A stretch of DNA of 64,000 nucleotides from Diatrype stigma. Lineage: Eukaryota > Ascomycota > Sordariomycetes > Xylariales > Diatrypaceae. Below are positions 13,188 to 22,809 of the stretch, piece after piece. How positions within the stretch are numbered: the stretch's first letter is position 1; each line of letters begins with the position of its first letter. A program made the position numbers and the translations under genes. The stretch lies in the NCBI GenBank assembly GCA_022225965.2, contig JAKJXP020000057.1:236396-300395 (forward strand), given 5' to 3'. The notes under the pieces are model-generated. The model searched no databases and had not been told where the DNA came from. It saw nothing but the letters and a program-made list of their open reading frames with translations.

Positions 13188-13955
13188 ATGGATCGTCGGA
13201 GGTACATGGATTCTGATGGGGAACGACTTCCCGAGGGGATGGTCCGAGTCGGGTATGATGCTGATGACGGGGTCTACATCTATCGCGCCGCTGACGGTTC
13301 ACTTTGGCAAGGCGCATCAGGGCAGAGGTACGGAACTGTATTTCGAATCACAGGGCCTTCACACCCGTCACAGCCGTCACGCCCATCGCAGTCGTCACGC
13401 CCGTCACCACCCCCACCATATAGCAGATCGAACGAGGTTCCAGTTGGTCACTCTAGCCAGAGCAACCGTTTGGAATCTTTTGATAATTGGTCTTGGCTTA
13501 ATGGTGGGACGAATTCGGGCGAAGAACAACGTGTTGAGACGAAGTCGAAGAAGGAACGACGTGAAGCCGATGTGTGGCTTCGAGCTAAGAAAGACTGGCT
13601 TGCAAAGCGAATTTCTTCAGTACGTCGGAAGCTGAGCCTGTCGTCGGCTCGAAAGGCCCAAGATGGCAGCAAGCAAATCAATGGCTACCGAGACGAATAC
13701 GAAGCCCTGGTCGACCAGCAACTCGAATCCCTAGGGCCAGATGGCGCTCAACTTGCAGAACGCCGAAGGCAAGCACGGAATCGACGGCGTCAAGAAGAGG
13801 ACCGAGCCCGCCATGGGCAATGGGTAGAGGACACTCCATCCTTGGATGCATCCTCTGGGCCACGGCTAAGCCGGGGAGCTACTATCAGCACCGGACCTAG
13901 TCGCGAACGACATATGGCCAACTCATCTAGGAGGAGGCGGACATCCATGTCTTGA
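13188..13955 (+). CDS. Uncharacterised fungal protein, 255 aa
   Basis: This is a single uninterrupted frame with TATA-like elements upstream and ATG context ACCATGG. I do not recognise a named family. Residues 12-52 form a compact-looking segment rich in Gly, Asp and aromatics (GMVRVGYDADDGVYIYRAADG...GQRYG). I have the impression that such a leader recurs in fungal hypothetical proteins, but cannot verify it. Residues 54-77 are a Ser/Pro/Arg/Gln repeat (HPSQPSRPSQSSRPSPPP). Residues 115-205 are highly charged and probably helical, with many Lys, Arg and Glu. The tail is Ser/Arg-rich and ends [10 protein letters not shown], which could act as a nuclear signal (inference). There is no signal peptide or membrane segment. 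Coding is supported by length, codon-like composition and promoter context rather than homology. Confidence 0.7.
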   Translation: MDRRRYMDSDGERLPEGMVRVGYDADDGVYIYRAADGSLWQGASGQRYGTVFRITGPSHPSQPSRPSQSSRPSPPPPYSRSNEVPVGHSSQSNRLESFDNWSWLNGGTNSGEEQRVETKSKKERREADVWLRAKKDWLAKRISSVRRKLSLSSARKAQDGSKQINGYRDEYEALVDQQLESLGPDGAQLAERRRQARNRRRQEEDRARHGQWVEDTPSLDASSGPRLSRGATISTGPSRERHMANSSRRRRTSMS

Positions 13956-14465
13956 TCATAAGGAATCCTCCCTGTTATGTCGATGTGCTGGACTCATGAG
14001 ATATGAGATATGTGGAGGAAGGTGAGTAGTAGGAAGCTAGGGTTAGTTGGAATCTCTTCTTGAATATGGGAGGGATGCGCGGTATACAGATGGAAATAAA
14101 ATGGTCTTGGCATGAAAAAAGAAGAAAAGTATCCCGTATCCCATATTTACCTACACGAGCAAGTTACATGAGCAATTGGATTTCAAGGTTGAATGAAGAC
14201 CTGGGATCACCCGCTGCGCTAGCAAGGAACCCTTGTAAGATGCGTAAATGGTTAAATTATGGGGAAGTACGCTAGACCCACCTCCTGATTAGATTAGTGC
14301 CTCAGTGCCTATGATCTTATCGGGGAATTTTTCCTGCCTCTGCAAGTCGCAACCTTGGGAAAGCAACAGCGTGCTTCCAGGTTATCTTCGAGCTCTTTGC
14401 ACGACTCCATCTTGCACACGCGCCCGTATTTACAGAGATTCAGTGTCTTCACATTCTATCCAATC
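13956..14465. other. Intergenic, IMP4 upstream region
   Basis: A 510-bp spacer between two plus-strand genes. It should hold the 3' UTR of the upstream gene and the IMP4 promoter. Nothing else is recognised. Confidence 0.6.
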
Positions 14466-16263
14466 ATGATTGTATGCTGTTCTCTGCCCATGCTCTAGCG
14501 TTGTTGTGATATAGACTAATAGAACTTCCTCCAGCGCAAACAAGCTCGCCAGAGGCGGGACTATCTCTACCGAAAGGTTGGTAAAGCTCATGCATCTTGT
14601 GGTCGGAACAGTTCCTGTTGCCAGACGACTAACCCTGCGGCTGTAGGCCTTGATTCTGCGCGACGCCGAGATTAGCGAAAAGCGAGCGAAGCTTAGGGCA
14701 TCGTTAGCTACCGGAAAGCCCTTGGACCCTTCCATTGCCAATGACCAGCAGCTGAGGAAGGACTTCGCGTATGACGAATCGCGCCCCGATCGTACCTCCA
14801 ACGAAGAACTCGACCTCGATGATGAGTACTCCCAGCTTTCCGGTATTGTCGACCCTCGCGTTCTTGTCACTACCTCCCGAGATCCGTCTACGCGTCTTGC
14901 TGCCTTTGCCAAGGAGATTCGTTTATTATTACCAGGTACGTACGGTTATATCTCTGCCGGGAAGCTCAATATTATGTACTGCAATTTCACATGCTAACGA
15001 TAACATAACAGTATGTCCTGAAACCTGCTTTCCCTCCGTTCCGACTTGAACAACCGCATGATGAACCGAGTTCACCGCGATCCTATGGTTCACGATATAA
15101 AACACTAACATATGGTGGAAAGACGGCAATAAGGTTGAACCGTGGAAACTTGGTCCTTCCAGAGCTCACACGGTCAGCCCAGGCCGCTGGTCTTACCGAC
15201 ATAATACTCCTTCACGAGCATCGAGGTGTACCAACAGCATTGTAAATAGCCCTCAAAGCCTGTGCAGACAACGTAGCAAGGGCACTTGCTAATTCGCAAC
15301 AGGACACTTTCCCACTTCCCCCATGGGCCAACAGCTTCATTTTCATTACACAATGTCGTGCTGCGCCACGATATACCAGGTTCCATTCGGGGGACTGTTA
15401 GCGAGTCATACCCTCATCTCATCTTCGACGGTAAGGAATTCCAAATGTGCCCCCGTTTGGTATATGCTAAGTCGGATTTACAGGCTTCACGACACGCCTT
15501 GGAGAAAGGGTTGTCAAAATCCTAAAACACACGTTTCCTCCCAGAGAACCACCGACGAGCAAGGCTAAGCTTGGAAATCGCGTTGTAACATTCAAAAGGT
15601 AAGGAGTTGCCCCCAAACACCCGAGCCCTCACAAGTCGATATGACCAGTACTTTTCATCAAGCTCATTAATAGGCGCTAACCTTTTCACAGTATGTATTA
15701 GCAGTGACCTCCGTACCCTGTTACGCCGGGATTTCTTGCAATGGTGCTAACATATGTAGACATCGATGATACGATTGAGGTTCGACATCATGTCTTTATA
15801 AGAACAGGGCATGACAGTGTGGAGCTCAGTGAGGTAGGCCCACGGCTATCCATGAAGCTTTTCGAGATTCGGAATGGTACATGTAAGTTTCCCCTATATC
15901 GTTTTTACCCCCTTTCCCAATGCACAATCACACTCTTGTTGCTTTCTCTCTCACACCATTCGTGCCCTTTCCACACAGTTCAGGCTCGGAGGTGTGCGCC
16001 TGGCCACTATCAGAAAGGACAGATGCTAATTCTTTGGATTGTAGTGGATAATAAGGATGGTGACGTCGAATGGTGAGTGAATCCACATCGATTCTGTGGG
16101 CTTGGTTCGATGGTGCAAACAGGCCTCGTCTTGAACGCTTCCTTGAACCATATCCTACAAGAGAGATTTTGAACGTATTAGTGCTGAAGCGGGACTCGGC
16201 TAACGGGAGTATAGGCATCTCAACCAATATACCAGGACCAGTCGTAAGAAGGACTATCTATGA
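14466..16263 (+). CDS. IMP4: U3 snoRNP protein IMP4 (Brix domain), nine exons
   Basis: Rebuilt exons: 14466-14471, 14535-14576, 14647-14934, 15123-15241, 15303-15430, 15484-15597, 15760-15882, 16045-16072, 16215-16263. They give 298 residues, the usual IMP4 length (yeast and human about 290). The protein starts [17 protein letters not shown] and ends [12 protein letters not shown]. The Brix domain (about residues 85-275) contains [61 protein letters not shown] and DGDVEW. By family knowledge IMP4 works with IMP3 and MPP10 in the nucleolar SSU processome for 18S rRNA maturation. Exon 1 codes only Met-Ile. Two of the eight introns, at 14935-15122 and 15598-15759, keep the conserved frame only when read as nested stwintrons. 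Simple GT-AG splicing would shift the frame at both places or insert residues into a conserved loop. Confidence 0.93.
14935..15122 (+). other. IMP4: Candidate [D1,2] stwintron 1 of IMP4
   Basis: Exon 3 ends with the codon CCA at 14934 and exon 4 begins ACG at 15123, giving LLLP-TAIRLN. G14935 is the first base of an outer intron. An inner intron, 14936-15011 (GTACGT...GCTAAC...ACAG, 76 nt), interrupts it. Removing the inner intron fuses G to TATGTCC and makes a GTATGT donor. The 112-nt outer intron then ends CACTAAC...AAAG at 15122. No single GT-AG pair gives the conserved frame here. Confidence 0.82.
15598..15759 (+). other. IMP4: Candidate [D1,2] stwintron 2 of IMP4
   Basis: Exon 6 ends AAA A at 15597 and exon 7 begins AC ATC at 15760, giving VVTFK-NIDDTIEV. 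G15598 is the outer donor's first base. The inner intron is 15599-15691 (GTAAGG...GCTAAC...ACAG, 93 nt). Its removal fuses G to TATGTATT, again a GTATGT donor. The 69-nt outer intron ends GTGCTAAC...TAG at 15759. Confidence 0.82.
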
Positions 16264-18951
16264 GGCCGGTATCACTTCGAGGAGGCTTCTCGGGGTGTAT
16301 GCTCGTGTATCCTCGCGACAGGGCGTCAGAGGAACACATATCGAACGGGCGATTGCTGGAGCTCGAATCGCACCCATGCAAATCTCCAGATGAGATTGTA
16401 GCTGTTATGAAGAGTGTCGTGTACAAGGGTGCCAACCTGTCGACCTCCAATCGCATAGAGCAGTTCCGCAACGGCGAGGTCTGCTACTGAATGCTGGTTC
16501 ATTACGGATGCGGTGAAAGCGCTCAGTCTTCTAAGCAGCACTGAGAATCGGGGGTCGTGATGCGTTCCTCATGACGCCGGGGCCCAGTCCACAGGCACTA
16601 TTTAGGTGACCATAATGCTGATTTCTCTGGACTTCCAGAGCCAGAATATCGAGAAGGCGGCAAAGGTTTCAGATATCTGCAGGGAATTGAAGAGTGCTGG
16701 CTACTTCAAGGGCAATTTATATGATCTGTTAAGACAATAGAAGCCAGCGGGCTTTCGCCAGTAAGGCGAGAGCCAGAAAATAGGCATACGCAAAGGACCA
16801 AGCTTTGAATTCCGAATCTGGCGTTGTCGGCTGGACTGTCTCGTCATATGAGAGTCAAATCAGGAAGCTATTACTACACTCGAATTTTCTGGCACCGGTG
16901 TCTCGAGACCTACGTATCAATTTAAGTAGTCAAAAGAAGGACATCATTTCTATATTGAACACTGGACCGCAATGCCTGTTTCAGTGATTTTGATTATGAA
17001 ATCTGCTACGTCCTATAGTAACCATTTCCTTCTCTATACCATTTGCGACGCAAGAGTTCTGTGTGGAAACATGGTACTTTCCAGATAATGAACCAAGCAA
17101 ATCCAGATAATGGGTAAGGAGGTTGGGTTCTGGTGGTATCGAAGACAGGACTTGGCTAAGTAGCCTTACACGAATAACGTCAGCTCGACAGTACTTCGTA
17201 CAAGCCAAACGAACTCTTGGTGAGCCTTGTCCTGCTTGACTCCTGAGAAGTAAACCCAGCCATTGGGGATTGAAGACGAGGTGTGGCAACGGCTACTGCC
17301 GCCATCAAGTGCGTACGCACGCAACGGCCGCAGTGGCAGAGCAGAGCCCTGTTTTTGGTGGTTCTCTTTTTTCCGTACCTATGCATGAACTGATTATATT
17401 ATCCTTTGTGAGTTACCTAGGACCTAGGTATCACTGAGGGGGCTGCACCCGTGCCTTGTTCACCTTGTTTCAAGTTCGCGCAGCCTTTTAAACTTTAGAC
17501 ACCAATGTAGGCAATTTACCTAGAAATTGCCCGCCTAGTGACTTCCAGTAACCACGTCGATGATGGACTCTGTGGAGGACGGCGAACAACATCGATTGAT
17601 GTGAAGAGCTGACGCCCGGGCGCATTTCATTGCCATCAAAACCTTGGAACTTATCCGAATCCGACCTGTCTAGCGGGGCCTGTTGTCGTCTGTCCTGGCG
17701 GCGCGGTTCGCCTGGCAGGGCAGGGCGGGGGCAGGACAACCGTGAAAGTGCTATTTTTGGCTCTCAGGCCTTTTTCTCCCTTCCAACCAGCGAGTGTTAA
17801 ACTTACAGCGGGGGGCTATGCCGTTAGGTATTACCTAGGTACCTACAAGTTGATGAAGCTACTGCTGTGCACCCCAACCAACCTTCCCCCAAGGGCCTTT
17901 CGTTTGGGTTTCGTTTGCATGTTTGGTGGATCTCGAATTGCGAATCATCGCCTTGGCTGGTTGCTGCGGTCGGCCGTTCGGTAGCTCACGTTTGGTTAGC
18001 CTGGCTGAGGAGCGCAATTTTCTGCATACATTCGCCCAACCAGAGGTATCGCTGGGGTCGTTGGCCAAGGATGGATGGAATCATCATCAGATAGATGAAC
18101 GGGGCGGATCTGTTTCTTCATGATGCAAATTGATGATGGCATCTCTTTGGAATTTATTCATTTGGCTGCTTGGTTGGTTCAAATAAATCCCATCATGCCA
18201 CCTTGCTGCTCCGTGCTGGCTTCTCCGTCCTGGTTATGTACGGCTTCAAATTTTAGATTGAAGTTGGGAAAATCCGTGACGATCCGGGAAAATCACAAGA
18301 TTAGAATACGTAGGAAATACTTCTTTGGTCGGACATGTAATGGCAAAAAAGCGCTAGACGATAAGTCCTTGATAAGTACCATCAAGCGTACCCAGCTGCT
18401 CGTCGCATTTCCCGTCACTGCGCCGCCTAAGGTGACCAAACGTCATTTCGTCAGCACCGAGCAGAATCAATTAAGGGGCAGTACGAAGTCCAGGTGCAGG
18501 GTTGGCGCGCTAGCAGACCTACTAGGTACCTAAGCCAAGCACCAACGTTAGTTGAATAATCACTAATTTCTAGAGTAACTGGTCAGCTAAGCCCATCTAT
18601 TCCATGTGCTAGCCTACCTGGGTAGCCACTTGCATCCGCCATCCATCGGTTCCATCCACTCTCCAGGCACGTTAACCCACATACACCCTGCTACCTCAGC
18701 TTGCTCAGGGCCGTTCTTCTTCTTCCCCAGCACTCTGGCCGACCGAATTGCCAAAAACACATCGCATCCTCCCATTCCGTAGCATAATCAATTACCGCCA
18801 GGCCGTGTCTATCCTTATCTCCTTCATACATTCGTCTGTATCGCTTGCCATCTAATCTTCATTGGACGCCTACCCGTGCGCGCCAACCTGGGCTATTGAA
18901 ATTCGTTCAACTATCCCACACCACACACCACATACCACACAGCCAAACACG
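16264..18951. other. Intergenic, possible small remnants
   Basis: Two protein-like tails follow IMP4: an open frame to 16490 ending ...SPDEIVAVMKSVVYKG...GEVCY, and another at 16,618-16,740 ending ...YDLLRQ. I cannot assign them or find starts. Around 17,826-17,848 there is a TAGGTA/TACCTA palindromic cluster. The last ~110 bp before 18952 is a CA-rich leader (ACACCACACACC type) for SSO1. Confidence 0.45.
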
Positions 18952-20062
18952 ATGTCTTACGGCGGTTCATACGCGAATAACCCGTACCAAGATGGCCCCG
19001 CGGCCGAGGGTGGTTATGGTTACGGTCAGGTGAGCAAACATCATGTCGGCCAATTTCAGCAAGGACGATGGCTAAACCGTGATCGCATTCGCAGCAGGAC
19101 CACGAGATGCAGAGTTACCCCCCACAACAGTCGCAGCCTTCGAGCACGCTCTCACAACAGGACTTCCTCGGGCGCATCTCCTTCCTCCGGAACGAGATCG
19201 CCAACTTGCGGACCAATGTCGAGGCCATCCAATCGTTGCACCAGCGCTCCCTTGCCGACTCCGACGGCGGCCAGTCGGCGCAGCAGCTCGAGCGCATCGT
19301 CGCCGAGACCCAGACGCTCAACGGCGGCATCAGAGACCAGCTGAAGTTCCTCGCCACCGACGCCAGCCGGACCTCGGACGGCAGCCGCGGCCTAAAGGAG
19401 AGACAGGTCAACACCATCAAGAACGAGTTCGAGAGCGAGCTGCGCAACTACCAGACCGAGGAGGGCTCGTTCCGCCAGCGCTACCGAGACCAGATCGCCC
19501 GTCAGTACCGCATCGTGAACCCCGAAGCCGACGAGGATGAGGTGCGCCAGGCGACCGAGGCGGATTGGGGCAGTGAGGGTGTTTTCCAAACGGCGGTATG
19601 TATCCCGGCCATCCCGTGATGACGATATATGGGGTAGTGGTGGTGGTGATGATGCTCCGCCACCCTCGTATATCCCGCGGCGTACATATACACATATACC
19701 AGATGCTGACCAACTTACAGCTTAGAAGCAACCGGGTGGGACAAGCATCCAATATCCTCGGCAACGTACGCGCGCGCCACAACGAGCTGCAGCGCATTGA
19801 GAAGACGCTTATTGAGCTGTCGGCCATGTTCCAGGATCTCGCCGTCTTGGTAGAGCAGCAGGAGGAGGCCGTGGTGCAGGCCGAGCAGAACGCCGAGAAC
19901 ACCACCAAGTACATGGACGAGGGCAACGCACACGTCGACAAGGGCATCATCAGCGCTCGCAATGCCCGGAAGTACAAGTGGTGGTGTCTGCTGGTCGCGG
20001 TCATCATTATCGCCATTATCGCCATCGTTGTTGCCATCGTGGTCACCCAGAACAAAAAATAA
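18952..20062 (+). CDS. SSO1: Plasma-membrane t-SNARE (syntaxin, SSO1/SSO2 type)
   Basis: There are three exons, 18952-19029, 19098-19595 and 19721-20062, encoding 305 residues. The N-terminus is Gly/Tyr/Gln-rich (MSYGGSYANNPYQ). An Habc-like helical region spans about residues 45-175 (FLGRISFLRNEIANLRTNV). The Qa-SNARE motif spans about 208-275, with the zero-layer Gln at residue 230 in AMFQDLA. A single C-terminal membrane anchor, CLLVAVIIIAIIAIVVAIVV, precedes TQNKK. By family knowledge it pairs with SEC9 and SNC-type SNAREs for exocytosis at hyphal tips. The first intron (19030-19097) ends GCAGCAG, so splicing three bases earlier would add one Gln. The second intron is 19596-19719, ending in TTACAG at 19720. 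Length and motifs are normal. Confidence 0.96.
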
Positions 20063-22809
20063 TCTCATACTATGCTTAGGTATATATTTGCCTTGGGGGA
20101 TATTTTTGGACAGACCAGTGCGTTATGAGCAATGACTTAGGAGCCCATAAGGATAAACAAGCCTCCACCCTAGGTTCCTTGCGGGAGACTGCGCTATAAA
20201 ACATTCCTTACGAAAAGGAGTTGTTAAAATACTTGTTGGAAAGGAGAGGGGGGGACACGAAAATACCCATCATGAATTCTGGGGATATAGCCCCTATAAC
20301 ATGCACATTAATCAACGACCCCCTCTTCCTTTAAGGAAAGCTGCGGCGCCAATAGGGGGTGGAAGATTGGACGTCCACAGGGTCGGCGAGAGAGGGAGGG
20401 TCTTTAATAATTACATCAAACTATTCTTTATATGCATGCGCATCACTTGTTCCTTACGTTCGGTTTTTTTCCCATTCCTGTACGAGGTGGGCAGAGCATG
20501 GAATTGTCTTGGGTACGGACATTAAGTTTTAACGTTGAGAGTGTGTAAATAGATACCTAGTAGGTAATGACCATTTACCATGACCTAGGCTTGGTGTCGA
20601 GAGTAGATTGTTGGAATCTGTATGTGTAGGTATTGTGTCCCGCGAGCACTTCTCGATACTAGGAGGTAGTCTGGTGGTCAGTCTCCCATGAAGCAAACAT
20701 ACCTACCTACCTACTTTCACCATCTAGTGTAATCAGTAATCTGAATACAGAGCATCAAAATGGTCTGAATGTATCCGCTCTCAGATGGTTCCCGTCAGCA
20801 TCACAGCCATCTTACAAGTAGGTAGAAAAATTAGAGATCTAGAACTTCGAAGATTGGGGTCCGCCTTTGATGCAAAGCATCGACAACTTCGTTGATGGTC
20901 ATGAGGTCGAGAAACAGTGGTGAACATACCTATTTACTTAGGTATCCAATGATTAGGTAGTATCTCTAGTCTTTTTGAAAGACGCAACGGAACGTATGCC
21001 CCTGAAAGTATCTGGATTCCGTGCCTGAACGGACATTCCACAGCTGTCGTACCGTCACAACAACGTCAATCATGTAGCTAATGCCACCACCTCTTAAAAA
21101 GACACTAACCGCCTCGTTGAATGGTTGGGTTGACGTTGAGAGGCGTTATGGCAGATGCCCCAATACCCGTTTCCGGTTGAAGCGCAAGAAAAGGGGTAGG
21201 TAGGTAGCATACGCCCGCAGGGGGGAGGGGCATGCTTGTTGAGTCTAGGAGAGAACTCCTTGTGGCAGATTGGTTCCTTGTTGGTGTTAGGGGGGGTTGC
21301 CGTTGCTAAGAAGCGTCTCGCAGTCACATGTTTTGAGCTATCAGACATGACGCTGCATATAGTATATGTATTTCTGACTCTACATAGTTACCCAGATAAA
21401 GCTCGACAGCTGTTATGATCTTGAACATGGAATGGAACCGTCTCCTTCAATAAGGCCAGCCCATTGTTGTTCTCTATCCGTATTGAACCGTTGTGCCATA
21501 GTGACGAAGGTATACCGTCTTCAAGCATGGTGTGAGTTACTCAGAAGGGCGGCCGTGGCACCAAACTAGGTAGCTATTTATATAGAATATCAAAGTGTCA
21601 CGTCTCACATGCTTTACTTGATTACTTGAATCAACCTAGGCAAGCATTTCGGTAATTGTACCCATACACGATACGCAAACTCATGGCATCTAGCCATACC
21701 CGCCGAGACCTAGACTCAATGGTTTCTGGTATGCCCAACCGAGGGGACGTAGGATTCGATGTCGTTCGGATGAAAACATGATCGGGAGCCTCTAGCCTCT
21801 ACCCCCGCGCTCAACCCCTGGCTGCCGTATCCAGATTGATCAACGATTGGCGAGGTTTAGATCCCCTGTCTCTTGGCAAGTCGATCCAGATCGTCTCCAT
21901 CTACCTAGGTAGACTACGATATAGCTCATGCAGTTGGCCCCCTGCACAGGGTAACATCAAGATGGGCTTTCAATATAAGACATCAACCTAAACTGTTGAC
22001 CTAGTCTCGTACCATGAAGCATGTGTATCCCTTGGTCTACATATGCCATCATGATTTGATAGGGAGAGTTGAGCTAGCATTCGTAGTGATGATATGGATG
22101 AGAGCCTAGCTGCCAAGGTAGGTACACAGTGAGATGAACTTGGTATGCATGTAGGTATTTTGATTGTTTCTACCTACCGGAGGCAGTTCTTGAAATGTCG
22201 AGAGCCACGGTGCGGGCCCCTGCTTTTCGTCCCTGTTTCGGGTTGCGGATCACACCTTGAATTACAGGTACTTCGTAACTAACTTCCAATTACATTGGAC
22301 ATGCTGTGTTTGCCCTGCACGTAACTGTAGGTAGTTACCAAATTACACAAACTTCTGCTGCATCGAGCCTTCCAAGGTACATCATCTTGCACTACGAAGA
22401 AGACTCACGAGATGGCAGCACAAAAGGAAAGAGCCAAGAACACAGGCGAATCTGGCCTGCCGCCAACCGCCGTGACAGCCGTCGTGAGTCGTGACCTTCA
22501 GACCTACCACCTGCATCATCATACCTACTACATACATACCTGAGGTTGGTAGGTAACGAGAGACACCTAGGCCATGTGTCTGTCGTGTTCAGTCTCCAGA
22601 GTCATCTTGGCCGCCTTGTCATATGCCCGAGTGTTGCCCTATCGCCGCCCCCTGCAACGAACTCCATCATCCGCCCTTGTTTCATAGATATTGTAATAAT
22701 ACTATAACAAACACTATGAGCCCCTGTGTTCCTCCCTCAACACTTCGTCTTTAGCTTTTGTGTGTATCATTTGTGTATCATTATAACTCTGCTACGGCCC
22801 CTTTCCGAT
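20063..22809. other. Intergenic, no gene recognised
   Basis: 2.7 kb between SSO1 and the sedolisin gene, both on the plus strand. Repeated TACCTACCTA/TAGGTAGGTA motifs occur, for example near 20,700, 20,930 and 21,190. No credible coding frame. Probably SSO1 3' UTR and the sedolisin promoter. Confidence 0.6.

Noticed and set aside
14935..15122. IMP4 as a pseudogene with two frameshifts, or with an extra 9-residue exon (15012-15037)
   Set aside because: Both apparent shifts sit exactly at exon-intron joins, and both are solved by the same nested-intron rule. All other codons and splice sites are intact. The extra exon would insert residues in a conserved Brix-domain join.
18120..18533. 137-residue plus-strand frame before SSO1
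   Set aside because: No motif; amino-acid use looks random for the region.
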